Source of the DNA: Echinicola jeungdonensis
GTDB taxonomy: Bacteria; Bacteroidota; Bacteroidia; Cytophagales; Cyclobacteriaceae
Length of the DNA: 64,000 bases
Direction: 5' to 3'
NCBI RefSeq assembly: GCF_030409905.1
Contig: NZ_JAUFQT010000001.1
Coordinates: forward strand, 1,262,001-1,326,000
The notes under the pieces are model-generated. The model was given only the letters and a program-made list of their open reading frames with translations, was not told the origin of the DNA and did not search any database. The translations under genes and the position numbers were made by a program. This document shows positions 1-7,564 of this stretch, in pieces (the stretch's first letter is position 1; every line of letters begins with the position of its first letter).

Positions 1-432
1 TTCAGTAAATCCAATTTCACGTTTTCTACCCCTTCTGAGGTAGCAGCTAATATTGCCCCTGTTGGGAAAATCCATGTCCCCGTACCCATATCCTGGGCTG
101 ATGAGGAAAGGGATTTGACAGCCTGGCTAGGCAATGACCTTCAGGATGAAGCTTTTGACCGTTTGTACGAACTGGAAGATATGGTAAACAGGTCCTCAGA
201 TCCCCTAATCCAGCGGGACTGGAAATACTTACAGACCAGTGATCATTTCTATTATATGTGTACCAAATTCTTCTCTGATGGTGATATTCACGCCTATTTC
301 AGCCCCTACGAAAGTCCATATGAGGCCTTTATCAACTATATGAATGTTCTGAGTGACTTTATGCTAAGGCTAAAAAAGGACCAGGAAGACCGATTGATAG
401 AGGAGGGTGAGGATAAAAGAACCACTGCTTGA
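1..432 (+). CDS. Glycoside hydrolase family 57 alpha-amylase-like protein (C-terminal part)
   Basis: The reading frame is open from the first base of the window, so only the last 143 residues of a longer protein are present. The tail contains phrases typical of the C-terminus of Bacteroidota GH57 glycosidases: SDHFYYMCTKFFSDGD, followed by a Tyr/Pro-rich stretch (AYFSPYESPYEAF) and INYMNVLSDF. GH57 enzymes act on alpha-glucans such as starch, glycogen or maltodextrin, so a role in cytoplasmic or periplasmic glucan turnover is likely. The catalytic residues lie upstream of the window and cannot be checked. A TTG near base 115 could be mistaken for a start, but the coding sense clearly continues upstream of it. 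The gene converges on clpB, and a strong hairpin lies between them. The family call rests on remembered conserved phrases. Confidence 0.75.
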   Translation, partial: FSKSNFTFSTPSEVAANIAPVGKIHVPVPISWADEERDLTAWLGNDLQDEAFDRLYELEDMVNRSSDPLIQRDWKYLQTSDHFYYMCTKFFSDGDIHAYFSPYESPYEAFINYMNVLSDFMLRLKKDQEDRLIEEGEDKRTTA

Positions 433-446
433 ACAAAAAAATAAAT

Positions 447-478
447 AAAAATCCCCGGGGATTTCCCGGGGATTTTTT
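447..478. terminator. Bidirectional rho-independent terminator between the GH57 gene and clpB
   Basis: A perfect inverted repeat (AATCCCCGGG, loop GATTT, CCCGGGGATT) has an A-run on its left and a T-run on its right. It can therefore end transcription from both sides. It touches the clpB stop codon, so both convergent genes appear to share it. Confidence 0.85.
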
Positions 479-3093
479 TATTCCACTTCCATATTTTCCA
501 CATTCTTAAAGTAAACCTGTTTATCCGCATCCAGATCCACCAACACAGCAGAATCATTCTGAATGTATCCTCCAAGAATCTGTTTGGATAATTCATTGAG
601 AATCAACTTTTGCATAGTCCTCTTCAATGGCCTGGCACCAAACTGCGGATCAAAACCAACTTCACCCAGATAATCAAGTACTTCCGGAGTAGCTTCAATT
701 TCTATACCTGAAGCCTCCAACCTACGCTGAACCTCTCTCCATTGAATATCCACAATTTTCCGGATTACCTTTTTGTCCAAAGGTTCAAACATGATGGTTT
801 CATCTATCCTATTGAGGAATTCTGGCCTTACAGATTTTTTCAGCAATTCGAAAACTTCCAATTTTGTTTCCTCTATCACCGCTTCTTTGTTCCATTCCTC
901 TAAGCTTGCAAATCGCTCCTGGATTAAATGAGAGCCAATATTGGTGGTTAAGATGATAATGGTATTTTTGAAATTGGCCACCCGGCCTTTATTGTCTGTT
1001 AATCGACCATCATCAAGCACTTGCAACAATATGTTGAAAACATCCGGATGGGCTTTTTCGATTTCATCCAAGAGGATCACAGAATAAGGCTTCCTTCTTA
1101 CCGCTTCAGTCAATTGCCCCCCTTCATCATAGCCAATATAACCCGGAGGGGCCCCCACCAACCTGCTGACCGCATGCCTTTCCTGGTATTCTGACATATC
1201 GATCCGCACCATGGCATTTTCATCATTGAAAAGGTATTCTGCAAGGGCTTTGGCCAATTCAGTTTTACCAACACCCGTGGTTCCCATAAAGATAAATGAA
1301 CCGATCGGTCGCTTAGGGTCCTGCAGCCCTGCACGGCTCCTCCTGACCGCATCGGAAAGGGCGGAAATGGCTTCTTTCTGGCCTGCCACACGCTTACTTA
1401 ATTCCTCTTCCAGGTGGAGTAATTTTTCCCTTTCACTTTGGATCATCCTGGAAACAGGAATACCGGTCCATTTGGCCACCACCGCAGCCACGTCTTCAGA
1501 ATCCACTTCCTCTTTAAGCAAAGGAGAGCCTTTTTGCATCTCTACCAATTGGTTTTGGAAGGATTCCAACTTTTTCTCGCTTTCGGTAATTTTTCCATAT
1601 CGGATCTCAGCAACCTTTCCAAAATCCCCGGACCGCTCCGCTTGATCGGCCTCCAGTTTGTACTTATCAATATTTTCCTTCTCCCGCTGAATACCGGTAA
1701 TTACGGCTTTTTCACTTTCCCATTTGGCTTTTACACTTTGCCGCTTTTCAGAAAGTTCAGCTATTTCCTTACTCAAAACAGCTTCTTTGTCTTTGTTTTT
1801 CTCACGCCTGATGGCCTCCCGCTCAATTTCCAACTGCATGATCCTGCGATTCAGCTCATCCAGCTCCTGAGGCAAGGAATCTATTTCCATTCTTAATTTG
1901 GCTGCTGCCTCATCCATCAGGTCAATGGCCTTATCCGGCAAAAACCGGTCTGTAATATATCTTTGGGAAAGCTCTACGGCGGAAATGACGGCATCATCTT
2001 TGATCCTCACCCCATGGTGCAATTCATATTTATCCTTGATACCTCGTAAGATGGAAATGGCATCATTGACATCTGGTTCATCCACCATTACGGTTTGGAA
2101 CCGCCTTTCCAAAGCCTTATCTTTTTCAATGTACTTTTGATATTCCTTCAGGGTAGTTGCACCAATAGCATGCAGCTCGCCCCGGGACAAAGCAGGCTTA
2201 AGGAGATTCGCTGCATCCATGGCTCCCTCACCACCGCCTCCAGCTCCGATAAGGGTATGGATCTCATCTATAAAAAGGATGATTTCCCCATTGGAATCGG
2301 TAACCTCTTTAATAACAGCCTTTAGCCTTTCCTCAAATTCCCCTTTATATTTGGCACCAGCTACCAGTAAGCCCATGTCCAATGAAATCAGGGTTTTGGT
2401 TTTTAGGTTTTCAGGCACGTCCCCACTGACAATCCTTTGTGCCAAACCTTCTACAATGGCAGTTTTACCTGTTCCGGGCTCTCCAAGAAGGATAGGGTTG
2501 TTTTTGGTTCTCCGGGCCAATATTTGCAACAACCTTCTGATTTCTTCATCCCTCCCAATGACAGGATCTATTTTGCCCTTTTTGGCCAACTCATTCAGGT
2601 TCTTGGAATATTTTTCCAAAGACCTGTATTTGGCTTCCGCATTCTGATCAGTCACTTTACTTCCTTTTCTAAGTTCTTTTATTGCCTCGATCAGGGATTT
2701 TTCTGCCACCCCTTGATCTTTTAATAACCTGGCCACCTTATCCTTTCCAGCCAATATTGCTAGCAATAAATGCTCAATAGCAACAAATTCATCTCCAAAA
2801 GTCTTTAAATAATCCTTGGCTTTGATAAGAACTTGATTGCTATCTTGGGAAAGGTAAGGCTGTTGACCACTTACCTTAGGATAAGAATGGATAATTTCAT
2901 CCAGTTTTTGATTTAACAGGGAAATATTCACCCCCAATTTTTTAAACACAAAATCTGTAACATCCTCATCTTCGGAAAGAATCCCTTTGAACAAATGAGC
3001 AGGTTCAATGGCCTGTTGCTGCTCGGCCATCGCCAGCTCCGCCGCCTTTTGGACGGCTTCCTGTGATTTTATGGTGAATTGTTTAAAGTCCAT
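478..3093 (-). CDS. clpB: ATP-dependent disaggregase ClpB
   Basis: This is the hexameric AAA+ chaperone that, with DnaK, pulls polypeptides out of aggregates after heat stress. It acts in the cytoplasm. At 871 residues it has full family length. The Clp N-domain covers about residues 1-145. The first AAA+ module has Walker A GEPGTGKT at 204-211 and Walker B ILFIDE near 272-277. The long middle coiled coil, the ClpB hallmark, covers about 400-525. The second module has Walker A GTTGVGKT at 604-611, and a small D2 domain follows. The middle domain and the lack of a ClpP-binding loop argue for ClpB and not ClpA or ClpC. The gene is monocistronic and divergent from rlmN. I saw no clear TAnnTTTG element or heat-shock operator upstream of it. 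Confidence 0.97.
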   Translation of the reverse strand: MDFKQFTIKSQEAVQKAAELAMAEQQQAIEPAHLFKGILSEDEDVTDFVFKKLGVNISLLNQKLDEIIHSYPKVSGQQPYLSQDSNQVLIKAKDYLKTFGDEFVAIEHLLLAILAGKDKVARLLKDQGVAEKSLIEAIKELRKGSKVTDQNAEAKYRSLEKYSKNLNELAKKGKIDPVIGRDEEIRRLLQILARRTKNNPILLGEPGTGKTAIVEGLAQRIVSGDVPENLKTKTLISLDMGLLVAGAKYKGEFEERLKAVIKEVTDSNGEIILFIDEIHTLIGAGGGGEGAMDAANLLKPALSRGELHAIGATTLKEYQKYIEKDKALERRFQTVMVDEPDVNDAISILRGIKDKYELHHGVRIKDDAVISAVELSQRYITDRFLPDKAIDLMDEAAAKLRMEIDSLPQELDELNRRIMQLEIEREAIRREKNKDKEAVLSKEIAELSEKRQSVKAKWESEKAVITGIQREKENIDKYKLEADQAERSGDFGKVAEIRYGKITESEKKLESFQNQLVEMQKGSPLLKEEVDSEDVAAVVAKWTGIPVSRMIQSEREKLLHLEEELSKRVAGQKEAISALSDAVRRSRAGLQDPKRPIGSFIFMGTTGVGKTELAKALAEYLFNDENAMVRIDMSEYQERHAVSRLVGAPPGYIGYDEGGQLTEAVRRKPYSVILLDEIEKAHPDVFNILLQVLDDGRLTDNKGRVANFKNTIIILTTNIGSHLIQERFASLEEWNKEAVIEETKLEVFELLKKSVRPEFLNRIDETIMFEPLDKKVIRKIVDIQWREVQRRLEASGIEIEATPEVLDYLGEVGFDPQFGARPLKRTMQKLILNELSKQILGGYIQNDSAVLVDLDADKQVYFKNVENMEVE

Positions 3094-3320
3094 ATAGCTT
3101 GTTCTTTTTTTGCTTTATTGATTGTATTCGAGCTCAGGAATACCCTAATCAAAATCAACACCAATGGAAATTATTAGCCAAACCCGGAAATAATGACCGG
3201 AAAAACCACAAAACCAGCAACTTTAGCGTCATTTTGTCAGAGCAATTCGGTCACAAGAAGACTTGGGCAAGAAGCTTGGGACTTATCCAAAATTATTTCC
3301 ATCATCTCCAGACTATTTGC

Positions 3321-3328
3321 TACCTTTG
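3321..3328 (+). promoter_or_regulatory. Bacteroidota-type -7 element before rlmN
   Basis: TACCTTTG matches the TAnnTTTG consensus exactly. It ends 4 nt before the first candidate ATG (3333) and 10 nt before the second (3339), so transcription would start at or very near the start codon. No good -33 TTG is visible at the expected distance. Confidence 0.5.
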
Positions 3329-3338
3329 TAAAATGATT

Positions 3339-4394
3339 ATGGAGGGAAAGCGAGATATCAGGAAATTAAGTTTGGAGCAGTTGGAGGAATTCTTCCTTTC
3401 TGTAGGGGATAAAAAATTCAGGGCCAAGCAGGTCTATGAATGGTTATGGAACAAGTCATTGAAGAATTTTGATGACATGACCAATATCTCCAAAGACACC
3501 CGGGAAATGCTAAAGGACCACTTTACCATCAACCATATCCAGGTGGATCTAATGCAACATTCAAATGATGGAACCATCAAAAATGCAGTAAAACTTTACG
3601 ATGGTAAGATCGTGGAATCGGTACTAATTCCTACCTCCAAGAGAATTACCGCTTGTGTTTCCTCACAGGTGGGCTGCAGCTTGGATTGTAACTTTTGCGC
3701 AACCGCCCGATTGAAAAGAATGCGTAATCTCAATCCTGATGAGATTTATGATCAGGTAGTGGCCATAAAAGAGGAAGCTAACACTTATTTCCAAAGGCCA
3801 TTGACCAATATTGTTTTTATGGGGATGGGTGAACCATTACTGAATTATGCCAATGTCCTTGCGGCAATTGAAAAGATCACCTCCCCAGAAGGGTTGGGAA
3901 TGGCGGCCCGCCGGATTACCCTTTCCACTGTGGGAATCCCCAAATTGATTAAAAAATTGGCTGATGAAGAGGTAAAAATTAATCTGGCCATTTCCCTGCA
4001 TTCTGCCATCAATGAAACCCGCAGCAGGTTGATGCCGATCAACGATGTCAACCCTATTGAGGATTTGGGAGCCGCCCTGCAGTATTGGTATCAAAAAACT
4101 AAAAGAAAAGTCACCTATGAATATGTGATTTGGGAGGGCATTAATGATGATGAAAGGCATGCCAAAGCCTTGGCCAAATTCTGCAAATTGATCCCCTCTA
4201 AAGTCAATATCATCCAATACAACCCCATAGATGACGGAGAATTTAGGCAAGCTTCCCAATCCGCAGTGGACATGTATGTTGAGATACTGGAAAAACAGGA
4301 TATTGTGGCCAAAGTACGTAAATCCAGGGGGCAGGACATTGATGCAGCTTGTGGCCAATTGGCCAATAAAAATGAGGTGGCCAGCCTTTCCTAA
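3339..4394 (+). CDS. rlmN: Dual-specificity rRNA/tRNA adenine-C2 methyltransferase RlmN
   Basis: RlmN is a radical-SAM enzyme that methylates C2 of A2503 in 23S rRNA and A37 in some tRNAs. The [4Fe-4S] motif CxxxCxxC is present as CSLDCNFC (Cys113, 117, 120 counted from this start). The methyl-carrying cysteine is in DAACGQL (Cys338). The GMGEPLLN motif is also present. The frame is open far upstream (to 3099), but that extension has no family resemblance and lies in the clpB promoter region. Family alignment favours a start at MEGKRDIRKLS (3339) or two codons earlier (3333). The gene is transcribed divergently from clpB and is followed by a separate regulator gene. Confidence 0.93.
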   Translation: MEGKRDIRKLSLEQLEEFFLSVGDKKFRAKQVYEWLWNKSLKNFDDMTNISKDTREMLKDHFTINHIQVDLMQHSNDGTIKNAVKLYDGKIVESVLIPTSKRITACVSSQVGCSLDCNFCATARLKRMRNLNPDEIYDQVVAIKEEANTYFQRPLTNIVFMGMGEPLLNYANVLAAIEKITSPEGLGMAARRITLSTVGIPKLIKKLADEEVKINLAISLHSAINETRSRLMPINDVNPIEDLGAALQYWYQKTKRKVTYEYVIWEGINDDERHAKALAKFCKLIPSKVNIIQYNPIDDGEFRQASQSAVDMYVEILEKQDIVAKVRKSRGQDIDAACGQLANKNEVASLS

Positions 4395-4507
4395 AACCGC
4401 CCTCCCCGTTATTTGCCATTTAAAAGGTTTTTCGACAATAATTGGTTAGAAAGTTCATTCTTCTGTTTTTTTTCACTTAATTTAATTAGAAAGAAAACAC
4501 CACAACC

Positions 4508-5134
4508 ATGAATAGAACCCATATATTAAAAACCGCTTTGGACCTATTTAATCGCCGAGGTTATAGTAAAACCCATCTGGAAGATTTACTGGAGGAAGCT
4601 GATATCACCAAACCCAATTTTCTGGATCATTTTGACAACCTGGAAGAAGTAGTCACCATTTTATTTATTCAACTTTGCGAAGAGTCGGATGAGGCTGCGG
4701 AAAAAATCGACAAATCAGTACCGGTGCTGGGAATGCTTCATGAAATTATGTTGGCCTCCTATCAAATTCAGGTAAAATACCGTTTTATCTTTCATGATTT
4801 TTACAATATCCTCACCAAAATAGAAATTATCAAGGACAGGTATTTCGAATTGATTTCTCTTCGGAAAACGCAACTGAAGCATTTATTTGAAAACCTGGTA
4901 GGTGAAGGGATTTTTAAAAAAGAAATGATTCCCGGCCAATTTGACAACCTTGCTTCCCAAATCACTATGCTTTCAGATTACTGGCTGGCACATAATCAGA
5001 TCATGTTTGGCCCTCCCCCAAAACCTGCATTTTACAGCAAGCTTAATTACTCCATCATTGTCCCCTATCTTTCAGAAATAGGCCTTGGGGAATTCAAGAA
5101 ATTTCTTAAAACAACCAGCCCTAAATTGGATTAA
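4508..5134 (+). CDS. TetR/AcrR-family transcriptional regulator
   Basis: The 208-residue protein has the TetR layout: an N-terminal helix-turn-helix at about residues 5-50 (ILKTALDLFNRRGYSKTHLEDL, then DITKPNFLDHFDN) and an all-helical C-terminal ligand and dimer region. The recognition helix is unusual, because the common Y-Y-H-F is replaced by F-L-D-H-F. Such proteins usually repress a nearby gene until a small ligand binds. The next gene downstream encodes a small outer-membrane barrel only 38 bp away, so co-transcription or local control is possible. The ligand and operator cannot be read from the sequence. Confidence 0.8.
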   Translation: MNRTHILKTALDLFNRRGYSKTHLEDLLEEADITKPNFLDHFDNLEEVVTILFIQLCEESDEAAEKIDKSVPVLGMLHEIMLASYQIQVKYRFIFHDFYNILTKIEIIKDRYFELISLRKTQLKHLFENLVGEGIFKKEMIPGQFDNLASQITMLSDYWLAHNQIMFGPPPKPAFYSKLNYSIIVPYLSEIGLGEFKKFLKTTSPKLD

Positions 5135-5172
5135 TATTTGTGGTGATAAAGTTTTACCAAACTAATATCGCC

Positions 5173-5643
5173 ATGAAAAAACTATTATTAACCCTTTTAC
5201 TAGCTACAAGCATCAGTATTGTATTTGCACAAAGCAAAGGAGATTTCAGAGTCCAACTAGGAGGAGATTTTGGATTTGACACTGAGTTATTTGGTTTAAA
5301 CTTGGGCGGTGAATATTTTTTCACAGATCAAATTTCGGCTGCCCCTAACTTTACCTTTTATTTTCCAGATTATGGAAGCCTCAACACCCTCAATGTGGAT
5401 GCACGGTATTATTTTACCCAAGAAATCCTGCAATGGTACGGCATGCTTGGTTTTACCAATAATTGGGTAACGATAGAAGCTACAGGTGATGATTTCACAA
5501 GCTCAAATGCAGGAGCCAATATTGGCGCAGGCGGAGTCTTAAAGTTTGCCGACCAACTGGCATTTAATCCAGAATTAAAATACCAAATCCAGGATGGAGG
5601 CCAGGCAGTTTTCCGGCTTGCTTTGGTGTATTTTTTTAATTAA
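5173..5643 (+). CDS. Small outer-membrane beta-barrel protein
   Basis: A clear signal peptide (MKKLLLTLLLATSISIVFAQ) is followed by about 135 residues. These form alternating hydrophobic and polar strands rich in Gly and aromatic residues, and the protein ends in LALVYFFN, typical of an outer-membrane barrel with a C-terminal aromatic residue. The size fits a barrel of about eight strands with the fold of OmpW/OmpA-like porins. The frame extends 11 codons further upstream to a GTG-like start, but the Met at 5173 begins the signal peptide and is the better start. It lies 38 bp after the TetR-type regulator and just before a strong terminator. The exact function is unknown. Confidence 0.75.
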   Translation: MKKLLLTLLLATSISIVFAQSKGDFRVQLGGDFGFDTELFGLNLGGEYFFTDQISAAPNFTFYFPDYGSLNTLNVDARYYFTQEILQWYGMLGFTNNWVTIEATGDDFTSSNAGANIGAGGVLKFADQLAFNPELKYQIQDGGQAVFRLALVYFFN

Positions 5644-5653
5644 AAACTTTATC

Positions 5654-5692
5654 AAACAAAAAGGACAGGGCTCCCTGTCCTTTTTGTTTCTT
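5654..5692. terminator. Bidirectional terminator after the barrel gene
   Basis: A long, nearly perfect inverted repeat (AAAAAGGACAGGG ... CCCTGTCCTTTTT) is flanked by A- and T-rich stretches. It ends the rightward TetR/barrel unit and can also serve the leftward rhomboid operon. The 160 bp between it and the rhomboid stop hold nothing else I recognise. Confidence 0.88.
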
Positions 5693-5852
5693 TTAATTCA
5701 ACTTTTCAAAAACCCCTTATGATTTTACTCCACCCCCAATAGACTTATTTTACTTTTATTCGATACTTCAAACCGGACCAAAAAAGCAACCCTCCACATC
5801 TAAAAAAATATGTCTCCAGGACTTCCCCAATTGATTCTTTTTAAAAATACAG

Positions 5853-6767
5853 CTACGATTTATTGCTATAATCGAACAATTTTCTCTTTTCTTCCTTAGA
5901 CAGGCTATCATACCCTTTCTCAGCTATTTTATCCAATATCTTGTCAATTTCTTCTTGGGTAGCCCCGTTACTTCCTTTTTTATCATCTTTCAAAGGTTCA
6001 GAACGGTAAGAGGTTGATTTTTTTCGGTAGGTAACTTTAACATTCGGCCGGGTAGAAAATAATTTCTCAAAAAAATTCCCTACAGCCTGAACTGGAATCC
6101 CAAGGTCGGTACCCTTTTGTAACAAAACAATATAAAAATACCCCAGAGCAGCACCTCCCAAATGGGCCAATTCCCCTCCGGCATTAGCTCCGGTACTGTT
6201 GGCAAAGGCTATTACCACATAAAAAATGGCAATATATTTGATCTTAACCGGACCCAACAGGATCAAATGAAACGAAGTATTAGGCGTTAAAGTAGCTGCC
6301 CCCACGACTATGGCATATACCCCTGCACTAGCACCTAACATCAGGGCAGAATCCAACCGTTCACTAAAAAAGGGTGCCAAATTGTACATCAACACAAAAA
6401 GCAAAGCACCTGAAACCCCTCCAAGAATATATAAATTGGCCAGTTTGCGGCTACCTAGGTATTCATTGATCAAAAGGCCAAACCAGTAAAGGAAAAGCAT
6501 GTTGAAAAGGATATGAAAAATCCCCTCATGCAAAAACATATAGGTGATAATGGACCATGGTTGAAAGACAAAATGGCCAACTGATGCGGGCATCATCAGA
6601 AAAGAAAGCATCTTATCATACAATCCCCCACCTCCTCCAATGGTCATAAACACCCGGAGAACTAAAAATACCAGAAAAACCAGCAAATTAATAGCAATGA
6701 TTTTATACAGGCTATTATTTTGATGTTTAAATGCGTTCTTTAAGTTATACCAGAAACCTCCGTACAT
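5853..6767 (-). CDS. Rhomboid-family intramembrane serine protease (second copy)
   Basis: This integral membrane protease cleaves transmembrane substrates. The catalytic serine is in GASAG (Ser147) and the partner histidine in AHLGG (His202). The HxxxN oxyanion motif is present as HILFN (His85, Asn89). There are about six membrane helices, followed by a basic cytoplasmic tail of about 80 residues that ends in charged helix (EEIDKILDKIAEKGYDSLSKEEKRKLF). A TTG two codons upstream (6773) overlaps the stop of the preceding rhomboid gene; the ATG at 6767 is used here. It is the last gene of the leftward mutL-rhomboid operon. The pair may have different substrates. Confidence 0.88.
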   Translation of the reverse strand: MYGGFWYNLKNAFKHQNNSLYKIIAINLLVFLVFLVLRVFMTIGGGGGLYDKMLSFLMMPASVGHFVFQPWSIITYMFLHEGIFHILFNMLFLYWFGLLINEYLGSRKLANLYILGGVSGALLFVLMYNLAPFFSERLDSALMLGASAGVYAIVVGAATLTPNTSFHLILLGPVKIKYIAIFYVVIAFANSTGANAGGELAHLGGAALGYFYIVLLQKGTDLGIPVQAVGNFFEKLFSTRPNVKVTYRKKSTSYRSEPLKDDKKGSNGATQEEIDKILDKIAEKGYDSLSKEEKRKLFDYSNKS

Positions 6768-6769
6768 GA

Positions 6770-7561
6770 TCAATAAAAGCTAGTTCTATTTTTTTTCCAG
6801 AAAGTTACCAAAATCGCCCCTATTATTAAACCACTAAGGTGGGCAAAATGTGCCACATTATCCATGGGATTATTTAAAAGGACACTATAGACCGTATAAA
6901 GTCCATAAAACAACACTAAATACTTGGCCTTTATGGGCATAGGGGGAAACAACAAAAAGAGTTGTGTATTGGGAAACAGCATCCCAAAAGCAATCAATAC
7001 CCCAAACAATGCACCGGAAGCTCCTACCATAGGCACATTAGCTTTGGACTCACGGATATATTTCATGCTGTCCTCTGCCCTTTGAATGTAATTTTGATTA
7101 TCGGGATCATGGCTATAATCGTCGATAAAATCATATATTCCAGGTTTAAACATGTGCCTATTTTCCGATACAAATTGATTAAACATCTCAGGGTCGGGAT
7201 TATTGTAAAAACTTTCCAACTGGTTATCCAATTGGTTCATTTGATAGGCCGTGTACCCGGAATACAAAACTCCTGAACCAATCCCACAAACCATCCACAA
7301 GATCAAAATCTTCTTTGGCCCTAGAAACTGCTCCAATAAAGGCCCGAAGATAAAAAGCCCAAACATATTGCTGAACAAGTGCCAAAAGTCGGCATGCATG
7401 AACATATAGGTCAGCAATTGGAAGGGCATAAACCTCCTGCTTTCAATATAATAAAGTGCAAGCCAAGCTTGCAAATCCTTTAGAAAGAAAGAGGTGATCA
7501 CGAAGACCCCAATAGTAATCAATAAAAGGTTTTTGACAACTGGTGTTAAAGATCTGAACAT
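6770..7561 (-). CDS. Rhomboid-family intramembrane serine protease (first copy)
   Basis: The 263-residue polytopic membrane protein has rhomboid catalytic residues: Ser182 in GASGA and His241 in FAHLSG, with HLFSN (His61, Asn65) as the oxyanion motif. A long hydrophilic insert of about 70 residues (roughly 105-175, rich in Asn, Asp and Gln) interrupts the membrane core between the N-terminal helices and the Ser helix. The next rhomboid lacks this insert, so the two are ancient paralogues. The gene starts 3 bp after the mutL stop and overlaps the following rhomboid gene if its TTG start is used, so translation is probably coupled. Confidence 0.9.
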   Translation of the reverse strand: MFRSLTPVVKNLLLITIGVFVITSFFLKDLQAWLALYYIESRRFMPFQLLTYMFMHADFWHLFSNMFGLFIFGPLLEQFLGPKKILILWMVCGIGSGVLYSGYTAYQMNQLDNQLESFYNNPDPEMFNQFVSENRHMFKPGIYDFIDDYSHDPDNQNYIQRAEDSMKYIRESKANVPMVGASGALFGVLIAFGMLFPNTQLFLLFPPMPIKAKYLVLFYGLYTVYSVLLNNPMDNVAHFAHLSGLIIGAILVTFWKKNRTSFY

Positions 7562-7564
7562 AAA

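Noticed and set aside
3099..3338. 80-codon open frame upstream of rlmN
   Set aside because: It lies in the divergent promoter region, has no family similarity, and RlmN starts at 3333 or 3339.
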